In this document: positions 1 to 5,710 of the stretch, piece after piece
Layout: every line of letters starts with the position of its first letter
How positions within the stretch are numbered: position 1 is the stretch's first letter
Source: Hydrogenophaga intermedia
GTDB taxonomy: Bacteria > Pseudomonadota > Gammaproteobacteria > Burkholderiales > Burkholderiaceae_C
Length of the DNA stretch: 6,057 nt
Direction of reading: 5' to 3'
NCBI GenBank assembly: GCA_945869245.1
Contig: CAMBOY010000193.1
Location: 1 to 6,057, forward strand
Notes under the pieces: generated by a model
Told to the model about the DNA's origin: nothing
The model's input: only the letters and a program-made list of their open reading frames with translations
Databases searched by the model: none
Position numbers and translations under genes: made by a program

Positions 1-1097
1 GTGATGATGAGGGCGTTGGTGGCTGGGTCGGCCTGGATTTGACCGCCGGTGGAGGGCTGAGCGCTGCCCGCCAGCGGGGCGCTGGCGCCGCCGCCGCTGC
101 CGCTGCCGCCAGCGGTGGGCCGGGGCGCTGTGCCCGCTGCACCACCACCTGCCGCGCCGCCACCTTCGCCCGCCAGCGCGGCGCGCAAGGTGGTGGCCAG
201 TGCCACCGCGTCGGCGTTTTTCAGGTAGACCACATGGATGTTGCCGCTGGCGCTGCCCGAGCTGGGCGTGTCCAGTCGCGCAATCAAGGAGCGCAGCAAG
301 GAGAGCCGCGCCGGATTGGCCGCGCGGATCACCAGGCTGTTGCTGCGCGGCTCAGCCAACAAGGTGTTGCGCACCCCGCTGTCGGTCTGACCTTGGATCG
401 GGGCACCAGCGGTGCCACCGGAGCCGGACTCGATCAGCCTTTGCAGCAGTGGCACCAGATCGGCCGCCACCGCGTGGCGCAGCGGCACCACTTCCACGTC
501 GGTGGCGTTGGCCACGTCCAAGGCCGCGATGATGCGGCCGAGCCGGCGCAGGTTGTCGGCGAAGTCGGTGATCACCAGCGCATTGGTACCGGGGTTGACG
601 TTGATGGTGTTGTTGGGCGAGATCAGCGGCCGCAGGATCGGCACCAGGTTGTTGGCGTTTTCGTGGTTGAGGGTGAAGATCTGCGTGACGACCTGATTGG
701 CTACCGGCAAGGCGCTGGTCGCCCCCGCGTTGACCGTGCCGCTTTGCAGCTTGGCGTCGGCGTCGGGAACAATTTTGTACAGGCCGTCGCTGTCGATCAG
801 CGCAAAGCCTTGCAGCTGCAACGCAGTGCCGAACTGGCGCAGCGCCTGCGACGGCGCCACCGGGCGCTCGGTGGCCAGGGTGATGGTGCCTTTGACGCGC
901 GGGTCCACCACCACGCTGCGCCCGCTGATGGTGGCCAGGGTGCGCGCCACCGCCTCGATGTCGGCGTTGACAAAGTTCAGGCTCACCGGTTCTTCGCGCC
1001 GCGACTGGGCTTGCGCGGCGCCAGCCAACGCCGCCGCCAACACAATGGCGTGCACGGCGCGAGACCAGGTGCGGCGAGGAGGCTTAAGGGCTGTCAT
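1..1097 (-). CDS. gspD: T2SS secretin GspD, N-terminal part (3' end outside window)
   Basis: Outer-membrane secretin, the multimeric channel through which folded exoproteins leave the periplasm. The reading frame is open to the window edge, giving 365 complete codons. Visible parts: a Sec-type signal peptide (basic residues 5-13, hydrophobic 14-28, likely cleavage AQA30|Q31); an N0 domain at about 36-115 (PVSLNFVNADIEAVAR, then LYKIVPDADAK); N1 at about 135-195 (FTLNHENANNLVPILRPLIS, TNALVITD, then LRRLGRIIAALD); N2 at about 199-276 (VVPLRHAVAADLVPLLQ, SNSLVIRA, LIARLD); and the start of N3 from about 286 (IHVVYLKNADAVALA). N3 carries a Gly/Ala/Ser-rich insert at 309-352 and ends in DPATNALIIT. 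The C-terminal secretin barrel and S-domain lie beyond position 1. The ATG at 1097 is chosen because TAGGA lies 8 bases upstream; an in-frame ATG at 1106 (three residues longer) has no spaced ribosome-binding site. It follows gspN by 10 bases, so it is probably co-transcribed. No Cys or lipobox follows the signal peptide, so it is not a lipoprotein. Confidence 0.95.
   Translation of the reverse strand, partial: MTALKPPRRTWSRAVHAIVLAAALAGAAQAQSRREEPVSLNFVNADIEAVARTLATISGRSVVVDPRVKGTITLATERPVAPSQALRQFGTALQLQGFALIDSDGLYKIVPDADAKLQSGTVNAGATSALPVANQVVTQIFTLNHENANNLVPILRPLISPNNTINVNPGTNALVITDFADNLRRLGRIIAALDVANATDVEVVPLRHAVAADLVPLLQRLIESGSGGTAGAPIQGQTDSGVRNTLLAEPRSNSLVIRAANPARLSLLRSLIARLDTPSSGSASGNIHVVYLKNADAVALATTLRAALAGEGGGAAGGGAAGTAPRPTAGGSGSGGGASAPLAGSAQPSTGGQIQADPATNALII
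42..173 (-). other. Gly/Ala/Ser-rich low-complexity insert in GspD N3 domain
   Basis: Codons 309-352 of gspD encode a stretch made almost wholly of Gly, Ala, Ser, Thr and Pro with a single acidic residue (E311) and a single basic one (R326). It contains runs such as GGGAAGGGAAG and GGSGSGGGASA. It splits the N3 fold between the first strand and helix (IHVVYLKNADAVALATTLRAAL) and the later strand (DPATNALIIT). Secretin N3 domains often carry a flexible loop here. The DNA is an imperfect GGC/GCC-rich region with no exact repeat unit. Confidence 0.75.
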
Positions 1098-1105
1098 GGG
1101 TTTCA

Positions 1106-1110
1106 TCCTA
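1106..1110 (-). promoter_or_regulatory. Ribosome-binding site of gspD that decides its start
   Basis: TAGGA on the minus strand lies 8 bases before the ATG at 1097 and includes the TAG stop codon of gspN. This favours the ATG at 1097 over the ATG at 1106, which is itself part of the same stretch and has no room for a Shine-Dalgarno pairing. It also suggests that ribosomes finishing gspN can reinitiate on gspD. Confidence 0.6.
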
Positions 1111-1881
1111 ACCAATCTGAATCACCGAGCGGCTGCCTTGCCGTCGGCCAATGATGTTGAGCAAGTTCGACAGCGCGGCCTCGCGGTCTGGGCTGGCGCT
1201 GGCTTCGCCCGTGAAGCGCAGCCGCCCACCCACCCACTGGCCTTGCCCTTGTAGTTGCAGATCGCCGCGCAAGGTGCTGAGTTCCAGGGTGCTGCGTTCG
1301 GGCGTGCTGCGCAGCTGCAGCGCGTAACTGCCCACTGGCCGCAGGGTCGATAGGCGTGTCGCCATGTCTTGTACCTGGGCGTTGAGTTCGCCGCTGGCGC
1401 TGGCGCGCTGGCGCGCCACCTGGCCCTGCCAGGCGCTGAGCTGCAGCTGCAGGGCACCGTCGAGCTGCAGGGTGTTCCACGGCGTGCCCAGGCCGCTGAG
1501 CCACTGGGTTTGCCAGCGGCTGTGGTGCGGATCGAGCCACCAGCGCAGACCCGCCGAGCCCAAGGCCACACCGCCTTGCAGTGGCTCGCTGGCGCAACAG
1601 GGCAGCCACAGACGCACACCCAGAGCTGGGCCATCGGACCAGCGCGGGCGCAGCGACCAGCGCACCCCTTGTGGTATTTGGCTGTGCTCGGCACTGCCTG
1701 GGCCGGCGCTCAGCAGCCAGTCGGCTTGGCCTTGCCACACCGTGCCACTGGCGTTGGGCCACTGCATCCGCGCACCGGTGGCTTGGGCCACCCCCTGCGC
1801 GAGCCAACTGGCGGGCGCAAACAGCAGCGCAGCGGCGCCCAGGCCGAGTGCAGCACCCCAGACGGCCAGCCGTGTGCTCAT
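1108..1881 (-). CDS. gspN: T2SS protein GspN
   Basis: A 257-residue inner-membrane-anchored accessory protein of the T2SS. GspN occurs in only part of the known T2SSs and its exact role is unsettled. Residues 5-24 form one hydrophobic N-terminal segment (LAVWGAALGLGAAALLFAPA); the rest should be periplasmic. Family-like features are the early GTVWQGQA block (46-53), LSGLGTPWNTLQLDGALQL (128-146), the strand-rich LSTLRPVGSYALQL (178-190), and the C-terminal LRGDLQLQGQGQW and LLNIIGRR...SVIQIG. Two adjacent cysteines (95-96) are unusual for a periplasmic domain. The frame stays open upstream to 1992, but the ATG at 1881 is preferred: it overlaps the gspM stop by ATGA, and it places the hydrophobic segment directly at the N terminus. 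No clear Shine-Dalgarno sequence precedes it, so translational coupling to gspM is likely. gspD follows after 10 bases. Confidence 0.9.
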   Translation of the reverse strand: MSTRLAVWGAALGLGAAALLFAPASWLAQGVAQATGARMQWPNASGTVWQGQADWLLSAGPGSAEHSQIPQGVRWSLRPRWSDGPALGVRLWLPCCASEPLQGGVALGSAGLRWWLDPHHSRWQTQWLSGLGTPWNTLQLDGALQLQLSAWQGQVARQRASASGELNAQVQDMATRLSTLRPVGSYALQLRSTPERSTLELSTLRGDLQLQGQGQWVGGRLRFTGEASASPDREAALSNLLNIIGRRQGSRSVIQIG

Positions 1882-2369
1882 GGTGCGGTGGCGGCAAACA
1901 CCAGCGTGCCGCTCCAACTGCCGTCGGGCTCGGCACGCAAACGCACTTGGGCGGGTTTGAGTTGCGCGTTGAGCCGCACCTGGGCCAACCACGGGGTCCA
2001 GCGCTCGGCCGGCACCGCCGTCAGGGTCGCCAGCACGGTGTCGCCCTGTGGCGTGAGTTGCACGCTGTCGCCCAGCGCAGCGCTGGCCTGGCGCAGCCGG
2101 TCGAAGGCCGAGGCGTCACTGGGTGCGCGCGCTTGGGCTTGCAGGGTTTGCGCTTCCTGTGCCAGGTTCTTGAGGCGCTGCAGCGTGGCCCGCTCGGTCG
2201 CAATGCGGCTGGGCGCATCGCGCCAGGTGGCCAGCGCTGGCGCCAGCGCCACCCACCACAGCAGGGCCAAGCCCACCAGGCCCGAGCCCCAGCCGATGGC
2301 GCGGCGGTCGCGCTCGCTCAGTTGTTGCCAGCGCTGCGTCCAGGCCTGTATGCGGTGCTTGTTGCTCAC
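1878..2369 (-). CDS. gspM: T2SS inner-membrane platform protein GspM, GTG start
   Basis: A 163-residue bitopic protein of the assembly platform that pairs with GspL. A short cytoplasmic N terminus holds the basic, charged LSERDRRA block (17-24) typical of the family. A single membrane segment spans about 25-47 (IGWGSGLVGLALLWWVALAPALA). A probable coiled coil follows at 53-80 (PSRIATERATLQRLKNLAQEAQTLQAQA). The C-terminal domain at about 87-163 has the alternating strand pattern of the periplasmic ferredoxin-like fold (SVQLTPQGDTVLATLTAVP, QVRLRAEPDGSWSGTLVFAA). The frame is open far upstream (to 2804) but holds no ATG near the expected N terminus. The GTG at 2369 is chosen because GGAGGG lies 7 bases before it; a GTG at 2408 has no such signal. 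The stop codon overlaps the gspN start by ATGA. The length is normal for GspM. Confidence 0.9.
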   Translation of the reverse strand: MSNKHRIQAWTQRWQQLSERDRRAIGWGSGLVGLALLWWVALAPALATWRDAPSRIATERATLQRLKNLAQEAQTLQAQARAPSDASAFDRLRQASAALGDSVQLTPQGDTVLATLTAVPAERWTPWLAQVRLNAQLKPAQVRLRAEPDGSWSGTLVFAATAP

Positions 2370-2430
2370 TGGACTGCCCTCCGTGCTGCGCGCTGCGGTA
2401 CTGAGCACCGTGGGAACGGCCCGGTGGCGC
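2370..2430 (-). other. gspL-gspM intergenic gap (61 bases)
   Basis: This is the only substantial non-coding stretch in the window. It holds the gspM ribosome-binding site and an interrupted inverted repeat, GTGCT/AGCAC, with about 16 bases between the arms. The stem is short and no T-run follows, so it does not look like an intrinsic terminator. I see no convincing -35/-10 pair. Confidence 0.5.
2377..2382 (-). promoter_or_regulatory. Strong ribosome-binding site of gspM
   Basis: GGAGGG on the minus strand lies 7 bases before the GTG at 2369. It is the strongest Shine-Dalgarno match in front of any gene in the window, and it fixes the start of gspM in a frame with no suitable ATG. Most neighbouring genes lack such a site and overlap their upstream gene, so gspM appears able to initiate independently. 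Confidence 0.75.
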
Positions 2431-3651
2431 TCATGGGCGCACCACCAGCGATTGGTCTTCGGTCTGCACCGACAGGCCTGCGGCCTGCAAGCGGGATTGC
2501 CAGTCACTGAGCGCGGCGCTGCCCAAGGCTTCCACACCCAAGCGGGTGCTGCTGGCGTCGTGGTCGATGGCGCACAGCCCCGGCCAGGGTGTGGTGGCAG
2601 CGGCTTGCCCCAGGGTGGCCAGCAGCGACTCCAGATCGCCTGGACCGACGGCGCCGCTGCTTTGGCGCAGGCGGTCCACTTCGCGTTGCATTTGCAGCAC
2701 CGGGTCGATGACCAGGGTGACCGAGGGGAACTGCGCCTGCAGCACTTGCCGTTGCTGGGCCTGGGCGAGGTGCAGTTCGCGTTTGAGCTGCCAAGCGTGC
2801 ACATTGAGCCCGACCAGCTGCACCAGCAACAGCGCCCCTATGCCCCAGCGCAGAGGCCGCCACGCGCGGTCGTGGCGCAGCGTACGCCAGGCCTCGCGCC
2901 AGCGCTGTTGGCGCCGCCGGTTGGCCGTCTGGCTGAACTCGAACTGTGCCAGGTTCCAGGGACTCTTGGCCGTGCGCAGCAGCCAGCTCTCGTTCGATTC
3001 AATGGTGCAGCGCACATCCAGCGCGGCGTCGGCCCGCGCCACGCTCACCGCGTCGGCCGACCAATGCACCGCGTGTTCGCGCAGGCCCAGCACCTCCAGC
3101 AGTGGCGCGGCTGCGGCCAAGGGCCAGTGGCCGCAGCCGCTGTCGGTGGCCAGCGACAGCCAGGGGTGGTGACCGTCGGCCGCCGCGATGCGCGCCACCG
3201 CCGCGCCGGTGTCGGTGGGCCACAGGCTGGGCGCGATCCGGGTGGGCGATAGCCCGGCTTGGTGGAGTGTTTCTAGGCACTGCTGCAGCCGCTGCCGCTC
3301 GCAGCAGGCGATCCAGGTGGCGGCGCCAGCGCGCAGGTCGGCGGGCAGGGCAAAGTGCAGGCGCTCGGTGTCTTGCAGCAGGCGGTCTTCTAGCAAGCCG
3401 TCGAGCGCGGCCCGCAGCCGCGCGCCCGACACTTTGGGCCATTGCACCCGCTGCCACGACACCCAGCGCATCGGCAGCACCAGGGTGCAGTCGGCGTCGC
3501 TGGGCAGTTCACTGGCGGGGTCAGAGCCGCGCGCCACCACTTGTGCGCCGTCGGGGCTGCGCACCCAGTCCCAACACGTGGGGACGGCGGCGGTGTCGTT
3601 GGCAAAAGCGGGCGTGAGGATCAGCACAGGCAATCGGGTATGGATGGACAA
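2431..3651 (-). CDS. gspL: T2SS inner-membrane platform protein GspL, probable TTG start
   Basis: A 406-residue bitopic protein that links the cytoplasmic ATPase GspE to the membrane platform and binds GspM. The cytoplasmic actin-like domain covers about 1-262; it includes the conserved block ALDGLLEDRLLQDTERLHFAL (82-102) in the region that family knowledge ties to GspE binding. It ends with NLAQFEFS (233-240), the counterpart of the family's Asn-Leu-x-Gln motif. An Arg-rich stretch (245-268) precedes one membrane segment at about 267-287 (LRWGIGALLLVQLVGLNVHAW). A helical linker (288-330) leads to a C-terminal periplasmic ferredoxin-like domain (about 336-406). The frame contains no ATG between the gspK stop, 24 bases upstream, and the first strand. 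TTG at 3651 gives the longest protein; TTG at 3633 (giving a protein starting PVLILTPAF after Met) or GTG at 3627 are alternatives. None has a clear ribosome-binding site. Identity is secure; the start is not. Confidence 0.9.
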   Translation of the reverse strand: MSIHTRLPVLILTPAFANDTAAVPTCWDWVRSPDGAQVVARGSDPASELPSDADCTLVLPMRWVSWQRVQWPKVSGARLRAALDGLLEDRLLQDTERLHFALPADLRAGAATWIACCERQRLQQCLETLHQAGLSPTRIAPSLWPTDTGAAVARIAAADGHHPWLSLATDSGCGHWPLAAAAPLLEVLGLREHAVHWSADAVSVARADAALDVRCTIESNESWLLRTAKSPWNLAQFEFSQTANRRRQQRWREAWRTLRHDRAWRPLRWGIGALLLVQLVGLNVHAWQLKRELHLAQAQQRQVLQAQFPSVTLVIDPVLQMQREVDRLRQSSGAVGPGDLESLLATLGQAAATTPWPGLCAIDHDASSTRLGVEALGSAALSDWQSRLQAAGLSVQTEDQSLVVRP

Positions 3652-3675
3652 GCCAGCGGGTGGCCATGGCCGATT

Positions 3676-4659
3676 CTAGGAGGATGGCGCTTGGGTCGAG
3701 TACCGTTCGCGCCACAGCACCCGAATCTCCAGGCCTTGGCGCTGCACCAGCGAGCGTTCGGCCACCACCGACTGGTCCAGGCGCAGCTGGCCCCGCACTT
3801 CAAAGAAATCGCTGCGCACATCAAAGCGGTCGCTGACCATCACCCGGTCGATACCGGGCAGCACCGCTTGGGCGTCGCTCAGGTTGCGAAAGGGTTGGCG
3901 CTCGCGCGCCTGGATCAGGCTGCGCGCGCCCGCGAGGTCGAGTCCCGGCAGGCTGGCCATCAACACGGTCTCCGACGCGGTGTTGACATTGATTTTGGTG
4001 TCGCCTGGCAGCACACACAGGTGCGGCTCCAGCCGTTGCAGGCTTTGTGGGCTGATGCCCAGCCACGCCAGCTGGCCCAGGCGCTGCGGGCGCAGCGTGG
4101 TCGGCAGCGCTTGCGGGTCGCGCGCGGCCATGGTGATGCGCAGCAGCCGTTCGGCGGCGACCTCGGCCTCGGCCACCGGCAGGCCGAGTTCCCGGTAGAG
4201 CCGGCGCAGGCTGCCCAGCTCCAGCGGAGATATCTCGGCCTCGTCCGCCGACTGCACGTTGGCTGGTACCAGGTTGAGGATATTCAGGCAGGCGTGCATG
4301 TCGCGGATCTCGCCAGCCAAAAAGGCGTCTGGCAGACCTTCGCTGTTGCCGTCGGCCGCCAAGAAGGTACTCAGCCGCGCTTCGGCCAGTGGCGTGGCCC
4401 AGGGCTCGCCCAGGTGGTCGGGGTTGCCCTCGCGCTGGTTGGCGCGCGCGTCTTCGCGCAGGATCAGCCGGGCCCAGTCGAGCGCGCCTTGCAGAATCAG
4501 TGCGGCTTGGGTGCGCTGGCGTTGGGCTTGTTCCACCGCCACGGCTTGCCACTGCTGCCACAGGCTGGCTGCGGCCAACGTGGCCACCAGGGTCACGGTC
4601 AGCATGGCCAGCAGCAAGGCGCTGCCACGCTGTGATGGGAGCGGCGCGGGCGGGGTCAT
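3676..4659 (-). CDS. gspK: T2SS minor pseudopilin GspK
   Basis: A 327-residue minor pseudopilin, the large subunit that caps the pseudopilus together with GspI and GspJ. The short leader ends in SQRG12|S13, a prepilin-peptidase (GspO) site, followed by the hydrophobic helix ALLLAMLTVTLVATLAAASLW. Position +5 of the mature protein is Leu rather than the Glu of other pilins, which is characteristic of GspK and fits a subunit at the very tip. The conserved GEIRDMHACLNILNL (116-130) and TKINVNTASETVL (221-233) blocks flank the helical insertion domain (about 135-215), and FEVRGQLRL (286-294) belongs to the last strands. The only two cysteines, 124 and 215, bracket the helical domain and could form a disulphide (inference). 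Length is normal. The ATG at 4659 overlaps the gspJ stop by ATGA and has no Shine-Dalgarno sequence, so coupling to gspJ is likely. The stop is 24 bases before the TTG proposed for gspL, in the same frame. Confidence 0.96.
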   Translation of the reverse strand: MTPPAPLPSQRGSALLLAMLTVTLVATLAAASLWQQWQAVAVEQAQRQRTQAALILQGALDWARLILREDARANQREGNPDHLGEPWATPLAEARLSTFLAADGNSEGLPDAFLAGEIRDMHACLNILNLVPANVQSADEAEISPLELGSLRRLYRELGLPVAEAEVAAERLLRITMAARDPQALPTTLRPQRLGQLAWLGISPQSLQRLEPHLCVLPGDTKINVNTASETVLMASLPGLDLAGARSLIQARERQPFRNLSDAQAVLPGIDRVMVSDRFDVRSDFFEVRGQLRLDQSVVAERSLVQRQGLEIRVLWRERYSTQAPSS

Positions 4660-5333
4660 GAGCGCGACGGAATCAGACCGGGTTGCACCCAGTCGCGTTG
4701 CAGGCGGCCAGACAGGCCAGGTGCGTTCAGGCCGTCGAGCACCACCCGCACCCCATCGGGCAGCGCCGTTGGGGCGCCACCGCCAACGCCACCGGCGTCG
4801 GCCGCCGATTGTGGGTTGACCCAGCTGCCACCCCTGTGAAAAAACACTTGCCAGCCCTCAGCCGTGGCCACCGCGGTGGCGCTGTCGCCTTGCGCGCTGG
4901 CGGTGTTGCCGCCGCGCGCCCACAGGCCAGCGCGCTCCCAGGCTTGGCGCAAGGACGCGCTGTCGGTTACCGGCGGGGACTGCCAACGCGTCCATTCGGC
5001 GCGTTCGGCGCCCGGGCGCACCGCCCAGGCCACCACCCGCAGACCGGTGCTGGCGCTGGCGGTGTCGGCGCCATCGCGGCGCACCAGTCGCAGCACCAGG
5101 CCGTCGTATTGCAGGCCCGGCGACAGCGAGGCGTCGGCTTGCAGCTCGTCGAGGTCGCGCACCCATTGCTCCAAGCCGGCCGACAGGCGCTGGGTGCTGC
5201 TGCTTTGTTCCCGCGTCAGGGTTTGGGTGCGTACCATGGTGTCGATCGACTGCCAGCCCAGCGCCGCCATGATGGCCATGATGGTCAGCGCCACCAGCAC
5301 CTCAATCAGGGTAAAGCCCCGGGCCGCGCGCAT
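4656..5333 (-). CDS. gspJ: T2SS minor pseudopilin GspJ
   Basis: A 225-residue minor pseudopilin that joins GspI and GspK at the pseudopilus tip. The six-residue leader MRAARG is followed by a perfect prepilin N terminus, FTLIEVLVALTIMAIMAALGW, with cleavage G6|F7 and the N-methylated Phe at +1; Glu11 is the +5 glutamate. GspJ-like blocks follow: QSIDTMVRTQTLTREQSSSTQRL, LEQWVRDLDEL (54-64), the strand-rich GLQYDGLVLRLVRRDG (73-88), GLRVVAWAVRP (97-107), WQVFFHRGGSWVNP (161-174) and LPDGVRVVLD (191-200). A Gly/Ala-rich loop lies at 176-190. The frame is open upstream to 5804, but the ATG at 5333 directly precedes the leader and shares one base with the gspI stop (TGATG). A G-rich GTGGGGCGG stretch shortly upstream may serve as a weak ribosome-binding site. 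The stop overlaps gspK by ATGA. Confidence 0.96.
   Translation of the reverse strand: MRAARGFTLIEVLVALTIMAIMAALGWQSIDTMVRTQTLTREQSSSTQRLSAGLEQWVRDLDELQADASLSPGLQYDGLVLRLVRRDGADTASASTGLRVVAWAVRPGAERAEWTRWQSPPVTDSASLRQAWERAGLWARGGNTASAQGDSATAVATAEGWQVFFHRGGSWVNPQSAADAGGVGGGAPTALPDGVRVVLDGLNAPGLSGRLQRDWVQPGLIPSRS
5291..5321 (-). repeat. Conserved prepilin-helix segment, copy in gspJ
   Basis: These 31 bases match 5659-5689 in gspI at 27 of 31 positions in the same orientation. They encode the GFTLIEVLVAL part of the pseudopilin N-terminal helix. The match reflects shared ancestry and strong constraint on the prepilin motif, not a mobile repeat. Confidence 0.7.
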
Positions 5334-5710
5334 CAGAACCGCCCCACGATGGTGGAAAACCCGAGCAGGGTGGTGGCTCCGTCGCCACCGCTGCGGCGGG
5401 CGCTGGCGTCCACCCGCCGAAAGTTCGGGTTGGGTGTGGGCCGCACCTGCAAGCGCACCACAAAGCTGCGGCCCATTTGCTCGCAGCTCAGCTCGGTGTC
5501 GCCGGTGTCGGGCAATTGGCGCAGCAAGCGCAGTTCGGCCAAGCTGTTTTCCACACACAGCTGGGCCAGCCATTGCTCGGTTTGGCGCTCGGCCTGGCGC
5601 GTGAGCGCGCCCGAGGCTTGGATGCCGGCGCCCAAGGCCAGCGCCAGAATGGCCAATGCCACCAGCACCTCCAGCAGGGTGAAGCCGCGCGTGCTGGTGT
5701 GGCGGGTCAT
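5333..5710 (-). CDS. gspI: T2SS minor pseudopilin GspI
   Basis: A 125-residue minor pseudopilin thought to nucleate the I-J-K tip complex. Leader MTRHTSTRG is followed by FTLLEVLVALAILALALGAGI; cleavage is G9|F10 and Glu14 is the +5 glutamate. The GspI signature after the helix is clear: QWLAQLCVENSLAELRLLRQLPDTG (46-70), matching the family's Trp-x-x-Ala-x-N-x-Leu-Ala-Glu block, then the strand-rich RSFVVRLQVRPTPNPNFRRVDA. Length is typical for this small subunit. The ATG at 5710 is preferred over the upstream non-ATG start at 5761 because it gives a normal short leader and overlaps the gspH stop by ATGA. There is no good Shine-Dalgarno sequence, so translation is probably coupled to gspH. 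Confidence 0.96.
   Translation of the reverse strand: MTRHTSTRGFTLLEVLVALAILALALGAGIQASGALTRQAERQTEQWLAQLCVENSLAELRLLRQLPDTGDTELSCEQMGRSFVVRLQVRPTPNPNFRRVDASARRSGGDGATTLLGFSTIVGRF
5659..5689 (-). repeat. Conserved prepilin-helix segment, copy in gspI
   Basis: Partner of 5291-5321. It encodes GFTLLEVLVAL in GspI and differs from the gspJ copy at four bases. The two sit in direct orientation 368 bases apart, so recombination between them could in principle fuse gspI to gspJ. Confidence 0.7.

Noticed and set aside
1047..1085. Twin arginine (PPRRTWSR) in the GspD signal peptide as a Tat signal
   Set aside because: The residues after the arginine pair do not fit the Tat consensus, and secretins are exported by Sec; the rest looks like an ordinary Sec signal ending in AQA.
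39..1154. A 371-codon open frame on the plus strand opposite gspD
   Set aside because: It is the antisense shadow of the secretin gene: the translation is rich in Gln, Arg, Gly and His with no recognisable domain.
2383..2408. GTGCT/AGCAC inverted repeat between gspL and gspM as a possible terminator
   Set aside because: The stem is only five base pairs with a loop of about 16 bases, no T-run follows, and the downstream gene belongs to the same operon.
1369..3252. A 627-codon open frame on the plus strand opposite gspN, gspM and gspL
   Set aside because: It runs antisense to three recognisable T2SS genes and shows no family motifs, membrane pattern or ribosome-binding site. Long antisense frames are common in high-GC DNA because stop codons are rare opposite GC-rich third positions.
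3442..4635. A 397-codon open frame on the plus strand opposite gspK and the start of gspL
   Set aside because: It is the antisense shadow of gspK with biased composition and no recognisable domain or start signal.
5269..5284. Short ATGATGGCC tandem in gspJ as a repeat element
   Set aside because: It encodes the IMAIMA part of the hydrophobic helix and has only two imperfect units, so it is simply coding sequence.
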